IMG/VR virus record: IMGVR_UViG_3300022188_000004
Coordinates: 1-37,140 of that record
From: a virus
Length of the DNA: 37,140 nucleotides
Strand: one strand, 5' to 3'
Shown: one piece after another, positions 10,119-17,426 of the stretch
Position numbering within the stretch: the stretch's first letter is position 1
How the letters are laid out: every line of letters begins with the position of its first letter
The notes under the pieces: generated by a model
Told to the model about the DNA's origin: nothing
What the model saw: only the letters and a program-made list of their open reading frames with translations
Database searches by the model: none
Made by a program: the position numbers and the translations under genes

Positions 10119-12215
10119 ATGGCTAATTATTTTGAAGATGATGTTAGGATTGTTATAGCTCCACGCATGGCAGTGGGTCCTCAGGGGGCTAATGCTCCCG
10201 AAATGCAGATACAATATTCTGCTGATAGTTCTAGTTGGCACAACACATATCAAGCTGGAGATTTGTATATTCGTTTTAGCACAGATGGGGGCAACACATG
10301 GTCTGATGCTATGGATGTTTCCTCTCCCAATGCACAAGACATATTAACCAAATTAAAATCTGTTGATGGCTTTGACTCTGGCTTAGATGCTGATTACGTG
10401 CGTGGCAATATCCCTGTAAGGGTAGTTTCAACAATTAGTGAACTAATTGGCTTATCAGACTATGATGATGGTGAAACTGTGCTTGTGTTGGGATATCACA
10501 CTGCAGGAGATGGCGGAGGTGGCATTTTCCGTTGGGATGCAAATGAGGATAAAGCCAATCATAATGGTGGAACTGTAATCGACCCTGACGCTGCCTTCCC
10601 GACTGACTGGAGCGATACGGGGCAACAAACTACTTGGTTTACGGCAGGAACGGGTAGTGGCTGTTGGAAAAGGGTATATAGCGGGAAGGTTTATGTAGAA
10701 TGGTTTGGGGCAAAAGGCAATGGAATAACTGATGATTCTATTCCAATTCAAAAGTGTTGTGATTTACAGGGACATATCATCTTGCATAAAACTTATCTAT
10801 GCAAAAATGTTTATCTATCAAGCAACACAACAATAGATGGGTTAGGCACAGGGAGGGTTATTAATTCCGATGGCAACGCGTGTTTGTTGGTGCTGCCTCC
10901 AACACAAAATACTCAATATGCCGACATTAAAATAGTCAACTTATCCTTTGACGGCCAAGTGTCTACTTTGGGATTTTCAGAACATAAACACCTTTTATCT
11001 ATTTCAGGCGGTAAAAATTGTGAAATACATAATTGTAGATTTGAGGGTTATAGAGGCGATGGTATTTATTTGGGTAGTGGGATAGCTGGAGGAGAAGAAT
11101 ACCATAACGAAAATATAACAATAACTAATTGTATTTTTGATGGAATAAACCAAGACAATAGAAATGGGATAAGTATCATAGATGGAACCAGCATTAAAAT
11201 ACAAAAATGTATTTTTAAAAATTCAACAAGGTCTGACATGCCAGGAGCCATAGATATAGAACCTAACAGCGATGTTAGTATTGTGCGGAGCATAAGTATT
11301 TTACATAATGACTTCGACAATATTGGTGGTAATGTTGGAGCCATTAGTTTCGCCCTCAATAATGTAACCCTAAATACACCTTATGGGTTGTATGTTGTAG
11401 GCAATAATATAGGCCTTAATGGGACAATATTATCGACGGGAGTTACTATCGTTAATCCCAATAACTATAATGAGCAGATGGGAATTATTATTAAAGATAA
11501 TGTTATATATACCGACAAAAGGGGTATAAATATTTATGGGAGCTCCTCTTCTGGCTATTTGAATGGAATTAATATACAAGGCAATATTATTAGACAAAAA
11601 TATGCTTCCATCATTGGATATCAGGATTATGATGTGGTATATAATATAACCATTTTGGGTAATATTGTAGAAAGCACGGGGACGGAACATGGGTTTAGCT
11701 TTAAAGAAGTGCACGGGGCAACTATATCAAATAACATATTTACAGGTACTGATAGCAGTGCTTACGATATTCGTTTTGCGGGTGGTGGAGATAGCATTAA
11801 TATTATAAACAATAAATTTTCATCCACTGCAGCATTTTCTGTGTATTCAACCACAGTAGACGGAAGCAGTTGCTTGTATTATGGAAATTGTGGGAATAGG
11901 CCTTATTGGCCCGCATATAGAACAGACGAATGTGGAGGAAAGGTGCAGGCTTTTGATAGCTCTACACTTCCCGACAGCTTCCCTGAAGGAATATCGATTG
12001 CAGTAATTAACGGCGACTCAGGTGTGCCGGATACTGGGGGGCGCCAAGGAACCCTGATAACATATAGACTAACAATGACAGGTGGATATGAAAAATGGAC
12101 ATATCAGTTGTATTATCATGCGAATAATACCGTTGATGTTGGGTGTATGTATATCAGAAGGCGAAATTCTAGTTCAAATAGTTGGACTAGTTGGTATAAA
12201 ATTAGCGGAGCCTAG
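10119..12215 (+). CDS. Tailspike, pectate-lyase-like beta-helix
   Basis: I chose the ATG at 10,119, preceded by AGGGGTGGTGG, giving 698 residues. The first 70 residues form an anchor domain (APRMAVGPQG ... YIRFSTDGGNTW) shared with the fibre protein at 12,789. Near residue 195 comes VEWFGAKGNGITDDSIPIQ, the usual opening of the pectate-lyase superfamily beta-helix, followed by about 400 residues of Asn/Ile/Gly-rich beta-helix coils with repeated NI.I..N patterns. The last 100 residues form a separate receptor-binding or trimerisation domain. The spike probably binds and may cut a host surface polysaccharide. The beta-helix DNA (roughly 10.9-11.9 kb) is visibly more AT-rich than its neighbours, which suggests exchange of the host-range part. 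Confidence 0.82.
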   Translation: MANYFEDDVRIVIAPRMAVGPQGANAPEMQIQYSADSSSWHNTYQAGDLYIRFSTDGGNTWSDAMDVSSPNAQDILTKLKSVDGFDSGLDADYVRGNIPVRVVSTISELIGLSDYDDGETVLVLGYHTAGDGGGGIFRWDANEDKANHNGGTVIDPDAAFPTDWSDTGQQTTWFTAGTGSGCWKRVYSGKVYVEWFGAKGNGITDDSIPIQKCCDLQGHIILHKTYLCKNVYLSSNTTIDGLGTGRVINSDGNACLLVLPPTQNTQYADIKIVNLSFDGQVSTLGFSEHKHLLSISGGKNCEIHNCRFEGYRGDGIYLGSGIAGGEEYHNENITITNCIFDGINQDNRNGISIIDGTSIKIQKCIFKNSTRSDMPGAIDIEPNSDVSIVRSISILHNDFDNIGGNVGAISFALNNVTLNTPYGLYVVGNNIGLNGTILSTGVTIVNPNNYNEQMGIIIKDNVIYTDKRGINIYGSSSSGYLNGINIQGNIIRQKYASIIGYQDYDVVYNITILGNIVESTGTEHGFSFKEVHGATISNNIFTGTDSSAYDIRFAGGGDSINIINNKFSSTAAFSVYSTTVDGSSCLYYGNCGNRPYWPAYRTDECGGKVQAFDSSTLPDSFPEGISIAVINGDSGVPDTGGRQGTLITYRLTMTGGYEKWTYQLYYHANNTVDVGCMYIRRRNSSSNSWTSWYKISGA

Positions 12216-12242
12216 TATAATTTGGGAAGGCTGGTGAACAGA

Positions 12243-12779
12243 ATGAAATATGCAGTATTTGACGATAAAGGCTTTCCAAAAGGCTTTTATAGTAAAGACA
12301 TTCACGGCAACAATATACCCAAAGAAGCCATACAGATAACCGACGAACAATGGCAGGAATTTATCAGTAATCAAGGCAGACGCAAGTGGGATTTTGAAAC
12401 CAACTCTGTAGTCGAATATAACCCAGAAGATGAATTAACGCTTGAGGATTGGAAAGAGCGCAAACGTAAAGAAATTGCCCAAGCTAGATATGAAGCTGAA
12501 ACGGGCGGGCTTACCCTCCCTAACGGATACGTGGTAAAGACAGATAGAGAAAGCCAATCTCTACTTATGGCAGCGGCCTTAAATGCTAAAGAAGACCCTA
12601 ACTACATACTCAACTGGAAGTGTGCTAATGGTTGGATACAGGTTGACGCTGAAACGATACTAAAGGTTGCTCAAGCGGTACGTGAACATGTTGAGATGTG
12701 TTTTGATAAGGAACGGTTGTTGCATGAACAGATAGACAAATGTGAAACAATAGAGGAAGTCAAGGCTATTGAATGGTAG
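12243..12779 (+). CDS. Tail-fibre assembly-like protein, DUF4376 domain
   Basis: The start is taken as the ATG at 12,243 (MKYAVFDD), giving 178 residues. The N-terminal third resembles phage tail-fibre assembly proteins (an IPKEAIQITDEQWQEFI segment). The C-terminal two thirds match the DUF4376 pattern: a helical ERKRKEIAQARYEAE stretch, a TDRESQSLL motif, a W near residue 129, and a final helix with HVEMCFDKERLLHEQI. Proteins of this type sit next to fibre genes and are thought to help fold or attach fibres. Here it lies between the tailspike and a second fibre protein that share an anchor domain. Confidence 0.7.
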   Translation: MKYAVFDDKGFPKGFYSKDIHGNNIPKEAIQITDEQWQEFISNQGRRKWDFETNSVVEYNPEDELTLEDWKERKRKEIAQARYEAETGGLTLPNGYVVKTDRESQSLLMAAALNAKEDPNYILNWKCANGWIQVDAETILKVAQAVREHVEMCFDKERLLHEQIDKCETIEEVKAIEW

Positions 12780-12788
12780 GTGGTAAAT

Positions 12789-13532
12789 ATGGCTAGGGTA
12801 ACAATAAGCCCGCGTATGCCTGTAGGGCCTCAAGGAGCAGCAGCTCCGGAAGTGCAGGTGCAATATTCCTCAGATGGCACCAATTGGCATGATACGCCAC
12901 AGAGCGGGGATATGTACTTGCGGTTCTCTACCGATGGAGGGGACACGTGGGGCGAATCAATTCGGCTTGCCGAAATGGCAATAGATGACCAAATAACCGA
13001 TGGTGTTACGGATAGGGCCCCTTCCCAGAATGCCGTATACGACGCTTTACAGGCTTTAGTTGAAGACCAGATAACAGACGGAGTAACCGATAAGGCTCCA
13101 TCGCAAAACGCAGTCTATGACGCATTACAGAATTATGTATTGCTTTCTGACTATGAAGACGCCGACGTGCTTGCGAAGGTAAAGAATTTAGACGGAGAAA
13201 ATAGCGGATTAGACGCAGACCTTGTTAGGGGGTTGCCTGCAGACTTTACTTCTAGCAAGGCAACCAATGGCTACCAAAAATTGCCGAGCGGATTAATTAT
13301 ACAGTGGGGGCTTGAAAATTCAGGAGCAAGTGGGACAGCTACAATAACCTTTCCAATTGTTTTCCCCAATCAATGTCTAGTTTTAATTGGAACTATTTTC
13401 TATAACTCTGCTGATCAAAATAGAACAGTGCAAGTTTTAACAGTATCAACAGAACAAGCTACAATTTATAAAGCGTACGATGATACTAGTGCGTCAAGTA
13501 GTGATGCTTTTTGGATAGCCATAGGCTACTAG
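12789..13532 (+). CDS. Second tail fibre / receptor-binding protein
   Basis: The ATG at 12,789 (MARVTISPRM) follows a TAGGTGGT ribosome site and gives 247 residues. The N-terminal ~60 residues are a close copy of the tailspike anchor (PRM.VGPQGA.APE...YS.D...WH...). Residues ~65-115 hold two tandem copies of a DDQITDGVTD(R/K)APSQNAVYDAL-type fibre repeat. The region DGENSGLDADLVRGLPAD also matches the tailspike, and the C terminus is a beta-rich tip. It is a short fibre that probably competes with, or attaches beside, the tailspike. Confidence 0.75.
   Translation: MARVTISPRMPVGPQGAAAPEVQVQYSSDGTNWHDTPQSGDMYLRFSTDGGDTWGESIRLAEMAIDDQITDGVTDRAPSQNAVYDALQALVEDQITDGVTDKAPSQNAVYDALQNYVLLSDYEDADVLAKVKNLDGENSGLDADLVRGLPADFTSSKATNGYQKLPSGLIIQWGLENSGASGTATITFPIVFPNQCLVLIGTIFYNSADQNRTVQVLTVSTEQATIYKAYDDTSASSSDAFWIAIGY
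12981..13131 (+). repeat. Tandem fibre-repeat coding sequence (2 copies)
   Basis: Two in-frame copies of a unit of about 75 bases encode GACCAAATAACCGATGG-like starts and an APSQNAVYDAL end. The copies differ at synonymous positions, so they are diverged rather than freshly duplicated. Confidence 0.75.
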
Positions 13533-13542
13533 GAGGTGCAAC

Positions 13543-14145
13543 ATGAAAGATAGATTTTTAGACGTCCTTAAAGTAACCCTCGGCTTTGAGGGCGGATATT
13601 CAGATGACCCCAACGACAAAGGCGGAGCAACTAATCTAGGCATAACAGAAGGTACTTTCGCAAGGGCTAAAGTAGCCGGCTTAGTCTCAAAGGATATGGA
13701 TATAAAAGACCTAACCAGGTTTGACGCAGCAAGGATATATAAGAAATTCTACTGGGAGCCTGCTAAATGCTATTCTTTACCTGCCCCTTTAGACTTAATA
13801 ATATTCGATTGTGCTGTCAATCATGGCGTAGGTGGAGCTGTTAAATTGCTACAGAAGGCTATAAATAGCTTTGACAACTTCCCTAAACTTGTTGTTGATG
13901 GCATTTTTGGCCCTATGACAACAAAGGCAGTGCAGGCATTCATTGACATGAACAAAACAATGATTACAACGTTCCCACAATTAGGGCCTAACTTTCTCAT
14001 TAAACAGCTTGCAAAGACCATCTTGCTTGAGAGGGCTAAAAAATTCAGTAACATTGTTACGCATGACCACACACAAAAGAAGTTCCTTCACGGTTGGATA
14101 AAACAGAGGGTCGTTAATCTGGGATTAAAAACAGACCTGCTATAG
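13543..14145 (+). CDS. Endolysin, GH108 N-acetylmuramidase
   Basis: This 200-residue protein has the glycoside hydrolase 108 signature at its N terminus: FEGGYS at residues 15-20 with the probable catalytic Glu16, then DKGGATNLGIT at 25-35. The C-terminal half (about residues 100-175) matches the PG_binding_3 domain that usually accompanies GH108. It would cut the glycan strand of peptidoglycan at lysis. There is no signal peptide, so it should need a holin; the small membrane proteins just downstream are candidates. An AGGAGG site precedes the ATG. Confidence 0.88.
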   Translation: MKDRFLDVLKVTLGFEGGYSDDPNDKGGATNLGITEGTFARAKVAGLVSKDMDIKDLTRFDAARIYKKFYWEPAKCYSLPAPLDLIIFDCAVNHGVGGAVKLLQKAINSFDNFPKLVVDGIFGPMTTKAVQAFIDMNKTMITTFPQLGPNFLIKQLAKTILLERAKKFSNIVTHDHTQKKFLHGWIKQRVVNLGLKTDLL

Positions 14146-14163
14146 TTAACAGGAGGTTGACCG

Positions 14164-14385
14164 ATGAGTGAACAGCACGTGGCTTGGGAGAACGAAATGA
14201 TAAATGTTGCTACACTTGAAAGCAGGGTGAGGGCATTGGAGGCATGGCAGGAGAAGCAAAACGGCTCTATACAACGCATTGAACGCAAAGTAGACAAGCT
14301 CATGTTTATTCATTATACGGAATTGGTTGCCATTATTAGCGGGAGCATAGGAGTTATTTTTGCAATCATAAAGATGTTGAGGTAG
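14164..14385 (+). CDS. XhlA-like holin-associated membrane protein
   Basis: This 73-residue protein has an N-terminal coiled coil (about residues 12-45, VATLESRVRALEAWQEKQN) followed by one C-terminal membrane segment (about 50-70, LVAIISGSIGVIFAII) and a short basic tail. This is the layout of the haemolysin XhlA family, which acts with holins in Firmicutes phages. It follows the endolysin and a strong AGGAGG site. Confidence 0.75.
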   Translation: MSEQHVAWENEMINVATLESRVRALEAWQEKQNGSIQRIERKVDKLMFIHYTELVAIISGSIGVIFAIIKMLR

Positions 14386-14389
14386 TGCC

Positions 14390-15307
14390 ATGTCGACGAA
14401 AGCTGAGCGAATATGCAAAAAGTGGACATTAGACCCGAATGTGACCATATCGGAGCTAGCTAGACAATTCAACACTAGCCGGTCACAGATACGTAGAGTG
14501 TTACGCAGATATGGTGTATACGATACCCGCAACCGGCACAAGTTTATTCATCCCATAATTATTAAGCAACCTAAGATTAAAGAAGTGGAAATGTTTATTA
14601 GCGACCTGCATATCCCACATCACGACAGAACAGCTTGTGGTGTGATGTATTCATACATGCTCAATCTTCAGCCGGATATAATCTACATAGGTGGAGACGT
14701 GTTGGATTTTCATAAGATAAGTTTCTTTACAAGAGACCCAGAAGAGATAGATATTGTAGACGAGATAGAGCAGGCAAAAGACTTCTTTGCACAGCTAAGA
14801 GAGGACTTTCCTAACGCAAAGATATACCTAGAGGGTGGCAACCATGTAGAGGGCAGATGGGAAAGATACCTAAGCGGGACGCAGTTAAAAGGCATAGAAG
14901 GATTAGACATAGATACAATTCTTGGTCTGCAAGCCTTTGACATAATTTACGTGTCCGCTTTCGAGGAAAAGAAAATGACAGGCAAGTTTCCTAAAATAGG
15001 CGGGCTATATCACCTTCATGGGCATGAGGCAAGCGTAAGCTATAACGGAGTTAATGTAGCTAGAACAATGTTCTTGAGAACTAGAGAAAACGTTATCTTT
15101 GGTCACTTCCATAAAACGCAGGAATACTATACCAGAGACATGAACGGAGATGTAAGGGCTTGTTGGAGTGTAGGTTGTCTATGTGACTTAACGCCTAGGT
15201 TTAGACCTATAAACGATTGGAATCATGGCTTTGCGGTGATATATCATTACGAAAACGGAACGTTTGAAGTTCACAACAAGAAGATAATAGATGGCAAAGT
15301 GCTTTAG
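14390..15307 (+). CDS. HTH-fused calcineurin-like metallophosphoesterase
   Basis: This 305-residue protein combines an N-terminal helix-turn-helix (about residues 15-45, ISELARQFNTSRSQIRRVL) with a full metallophosphoesterase domain. The metal motifs are all present: DLH at 72-74, GGDVLD at 101-106, GGNHV at 149-153, HGHE at 210-213 and GHFH at 238-241. It should be an active, two-metal phosphoesterase aimed at DNA or a DNA-linked target by its HTH. It lies inside the lysis cluster, which is an odd place for such an enzyme. Substrate is unknown; nuclease, phosphatase or nucleotide hydrolase are all possible. Confidence 0.85.
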   Translation: MSTKAERICKKWTLDPNVTISELARQFNTSRSQIRRVLRRYGVYDTRNRHKFIHPIIIKQPKIKEVEMFISDLHIPHHDRTACGVMYSYMLNLQPDIIYIGGDVLDFHKISFFTRDPEEIDIVDEIEQAKDFFAQLREDFPNAKIYLEGGNHVEGRWERYLSGTQLKGIEGLDIDTILGLQAFDIIYVSAFEEKKMTGKFPKIGGLYHLHGHEASVSYNGVNVARTMFLRTRENVIFGHFHKTQEYYTRDMNGDVRACWSVGCLCDLTPRFRPINDWNHGFAVIYHYENGTFEVHNKKIIDGKVL

Positions 15308-15314
15308 TTCTGTA

Positions 15315-15344
15315 AAATGTACAGTTTGTACAGTTTGTACATTT
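15315..15344 (+). repeat. TGTACAGTT tandem repeat / inverted repeat
   Basis: The gap between the phosphoesterase and the first small lysis gene has a 9-base unit TGTACAGTT repeated two and two-thirds times (15,318-15,341). The outer ends also form a perfect 8-base inverted repeat, AAATGTAC and GTACATTT. There is no T-run, so it looks like an operator or translational control element and not a terminator. Confidence 0.6.
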
Positions 15345-15358
15345 AGGTGGGTGATAAT

Positions 15359-15526
15359 ATGAGTTGGTTTAAGGAGAACGTTGACAGCACTGATATTTTA
15401 GCCGGACTAATCTTGTTAGCTGTAACTATAATGGCTATAATGGGTGTAGGTGGAGAGGATTTGCCTAAGGTTGTAATAGGCGGTCTTATAGGATATTTAT
15501 CCAAAAGACAGGTGAACAAACAATGA
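15359..15526 (+). CDS. Small membrane protein, holin candidate
   Basis: A 55-residue open frame (MSWFKENVDS...) follows a TTAGGTGGGTGAT ribosome site. It has two hydrophobic stretches, residues about 12-31 (DILAGLILLAVTIMAIMGV) and 38-48, and a basic C terminus (SKRQVNKQ). It overlaps the next gene as ATGA. Its size, position after endolysin and XhlA-like genes and membrane character fit a holin, although it does not match a named family I recognise. Confidence 0.75.
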   Translation: MSWFKENVDSTDILAGLILLAVTIMAIMGVGGEDLPKVVIGGLIGYLSKRQVNKQ

Positions 15527-15873
15527 AGATTAAAACAAAGATTGCTATCTTTTTCATTATTGTAGGCATAGGCTTGTTCCTCTTATGGTATATCGGCATA
15601 ATTGATACAGTTTCTGTTGCATTGGGCGCTATAATAAGCACCTTTGCAGGCAGTGTTACATACAAAAAGAAAGCCATAGAAGAGGAACAGGAACGTATAA
15701 GGAAAAGGATTAGAGAGCTTAAGAAAGCTAAATTAAAGATGGAATTTGAGCGGGACCTTCACGATGAGGAGGTTAAGAAAGTTAATGAGAAAGATTATAG
15801 CGATATGTCTACTGATGAGCTTATTGCTCATGCCAACGAGCGTGAGAGCAAGCGAACCGATAAGGCTGACTGA
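15523..15873 (+). CDS. Membrane protein with coiled coil, lysis cluster
   Basis: This 116-residue protein has two membrane segments (about residues 6-25 and 28-48) followed by a very charged coiled coil (about 50-95, EEEQERIRKRIRELKKAKLKM). It may be a holin or an inner-membrane spanin-like partner. It is coupled upstream by ATGA, and its 3' part overlaps the next gene out of frame by 89 bases, a layout like Rz/Rz1. Confidence 0.7.
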   Translation: MKIKTKIAIFFIIVGIGLFLLWYIGIIDTVSVALGAIISTFAGSVTYKKKAIEEEQERIRKRIRELKKAKLKMEFERDLHDEEVKKVNEKDYSDMSTDELIAHANERESKRTDKAD

Positions 15874-16150
15874 CGATGGCAAGCATGTTATAATGCCTGT
15901 AGAAACTTTCCGCAACAGGGAGATAGACCTAATGAGGCTAGAACAGAAAGTGAAAGTATTACAGGACGCCCTACAGGAAGAGCGGGATACTACAGATGAA
16001 TACCTAGCCAAAATGGAAGAGCTTGAGGAAGCCATTAACCAAGAACAGCAGAAGGTTAATGAGCTTAGATTGACCAACATACAGGATAAGTTCAAGTGGC
16101 TTACCATAGGATTAGGTGTTGGAATTATTGTTGGTATAGCCATAGACTAA
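15785..16150 (+). CDS. Exported coiled-coil protein with C-terminal anchor (spanin-like)
   Basis: I chose the ATG at 15,785 (MRKIIAICLLM) because it gives a clean signal peptide ending at VRA before SEP. TGAGGAGG lies 12 bases upstream; an ATG at 15,764 is the alternative. The 121-residue product then has a coiled coil (about residues 40-95) and a C-terminal membrane helix (WLTIGLGVGIIVGIAID). A protein held in the envelope at its C terminus with an exported coiled coil resembles spanins, but no lipobox cysteine is seen, so it is not a standard o-spanin or u-spanin. Its start lies inside the previous gene in another frame. Confidence 0.65.
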   Translation: MRKIIAICLLMSLLLMPTSVRASEPIRLTDDGKHVIMPVETFRNREIDLMRLEQKVKVLQDALQEERDTTDEYLAKMEELEEAINQEQQKVNELRLTNIQDKFKWLTIGLGVGIIVGIAID

Positions 16151-16166
16151 TTTGGAGGTGGAAGAT

Positions 16167-16286
16167 ATGAATTTGCCCAATTACATAGCAGCACCTTTGG
16201 CAATCGGCATTTTTCTTGTTTGTGTGTTTGCTTTGAAAAACAAGGACAAAATTAAGGCATGGGTGAAAGACAAGGTTAAGAAGTAA
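16167..16286 (+). CDS. Small single-pass membrane protein
   Basis: A 39-residue frame starts at ATG 16,167 after a TTTGGAGGTGG ribosome site. It has one hydrophobic segment (about residues 6-23, YIAAPLAIGIFLVCVFAL) and a strongly basic C terminus (KNKDKIKAWVKDKVKK). It is the last gene of the rightward unit and may be a holin, pinholin or antiholin. No family recognised. Confidence 0.65.
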   Translation: MNLPNYIAAPLAIGIFLVCVFALKNKDKIKAWVKDKVKK

Positions 16287-16352
16287 CACCGTTTTGTGAG
16301 AAAACGAAAATTAGGCAAAATCGTTTCATCATAGAACGCATAGGGGAAAATA

Positions 16353-16377
16353 AAGAGGGAGGCTAATCCTCCCTCTT
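16353..16377 (-). terminator. Terminator at convergent end of both transcription units
   Basis: A perfect 10-base stem, AAGAGGGAGG pairing with CCTCCCTCTT, has a 5-base loop. Read leftward it is followed by TTTATTTT, a typical intrinsic terminator. The leftward gene's TAG stop lies in the loop. Read rightward it lacks a clear T-run, but the same stem could still slow late transcription. Confidence 0.85.
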
Positions 16378-16776
16378 GGCGATTGTCGCTATGATAGACT
16401 TAGCCGCTTTCTCTATAACTTTTACCCTATGCGGTCTAATGCCCATCATGCGAGCAATCTCCCAATCCCTATATCCTTCCATATATTTTAACACAAGTAC
16501 CGTTTTCTGTGTAGGGGGCAATCCGTCTATAATTAGGTTTAATGTATCAAATTCTTCTTTAATTGTTGCGATACGTTGTAGAACTTCTTTTATGTGCTCC
16601 TTTAACACTACAATCTTGTGTGCTACATCTCCCGCCGTAGCCCCTTTTACTCTTTCAGCTAGCAGGTCAGGCCCTGATTGTAACATCTCCACCCTATCGC
16701 ATAACCTACTCAAGGTCTCCCTTTCTCTCTTTAGCCTCTTCCCAAGCCGGCACCATCTACTTAAAATGTCGGTCAA
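16363..16776 (-). CDS. ArpU/RinA-type late transcription regulator (sigma-4-like)
   Basis: This 137-residue protein has a coiled-coil N-terminal half and a region-4-like sigma HTH at about residues 86-125 (LPPTQKTVLVLKYMEGYRDW followed by EIARMMGIRPHRVKVIEKA). This is the pattern of phage late activators such as ArpU and RinA in Firmicutes. It begins with TTG after GAGGTGGTGAG, since no ATG is available. As the last gene of the leftward unit it would be made late in the early phase, which suits a switch to the rightward structural genes. Confidence 0.78.
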   Translation of the reverse strand: MTDILSRWCRLGKRLKRERETLSRLCDRVEMLQSGPDLLAERVKGATAGDVAHKIVVLKEHIKEVLQRIATIKEEFDTLNLIIDGLPPTQKTVLVLKYMEGYRDWEIARMMGIRPHRVKVIEKAAKSIIATIAKRED

Positions 16777-16793
16777 GAGGTCTCACCACCTCA

Positions 16794-17102
16794 TTACTCC
16801 TCATCTTCTAGTCCTGCGTTAAGAAACTCTTTGATAATCTCATCTTGCACATAACAAATGTCAATTAGCCTAGAGCACAAAGAAATCCACAACCGTTGAA
16901 CACCACGCCACGGCTCCTCATCTCCTCTGGCTGAACAGTTATACAAACCAAGATATCCTTGGGCGTCTTCCCATTTGCCCTTGCTAATATAAACCCCAAC
17001 GCCAGCGTCTGGGTCTATGTTAAAGTAATCCCTACAACTATCCATTGCCCTTTTTCGCTCCTCCAATAACCTGCAGCCCTTGTACGCTGTTACTCCCGCC
17101 AT
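16794..17102 (-). CDS. Hypothetical protein
   Basis: I do not recognise this 102-residue protein. It is acidic, has several cysteines and tryptophans (EEPWRGVQRLWISLCSRL in the middle) and no membrane segment. A strong GGAGGAG site precedes the ATG and the gap to the neighbours is only a few bases, so it is a real member of the leftward operon, between the DUF5664 hydrolase and the late regulator. Confidence 0.75.
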   Translation of the reverse strand: MAGVTAYKGCRLLEERKRAMDSCRDYFNIDPDAGVGVYISKGKWEDAQGYLGLYNCSARGDEEPWRGVQRLWISLCSRLIDICYVQDEIIKEFLNAGLEDEE

Positions 17103-17104
17103 TA

Positions 17105-17425
17105 CTACTCCTCCTTCTTCTTTGGTCTATTATCCTCTCCCACATCTCTTAACTGATATGCAAGTAGGAACAACACATTGCAACAAGCATGGGCTAAGTG
17201 GTTAATCCCGCTTTCTGGGTCGATGTCTTCCTTTTTCTGCCACCAAGAGGCAAGATGTCTCATTGCTGCAGAGAAAGGTCTATCCCAAGACATTCCTTTT
17301 TCCCAATTGCGAGCTTCATATTTTGCTTCGCCATAATTTAGAACCTTTACGACTTCCTCTAAGGCGTCGAACGGCAATAATGCGTATTTGGGCTTGCCAT
17401 AATCGTGCTTGATAGCCATAGACAT
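17105..17425 (-). CDS. DUF5664 dATP/dGTP diphosphohydrolase-like (MazG superfamily)
   Basis: This 106-residue protein matches the DUF5664 / dATP-dGTP diphosphohydrolase family: KHDYGKPKYALLPFDALEEV at the start, YGEAKYEARNWEKG at about 31-44, AAMRHLASWW at 53-62, and a helix NHLAHACCNVLFLLAYQL at 75-92 carrying the all-alpha NTP pyrophosphatase pattern. It would cut nucleoside triphosphates, probably shaping the nucleotide pool. Relatives called MazZ serve phages with 2-aminoadenine DNA, but the other enzymes for that (PurZ, DatZ) are not visible here. Operon member with a TAGAGGAGGG site. Confidence 0.82.
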   Translation of the reverse strand: MSMAIKHDYGKPKYALLPFDALEEVVKVLNYGEAKYEARNWEKGMSWDRPFSAAMRHLASWWQKKEDIDPESGINHLAHACCNVLFLLAYQLRDVGEDNRPKKKEE

Positions 17426-17426
17426 A

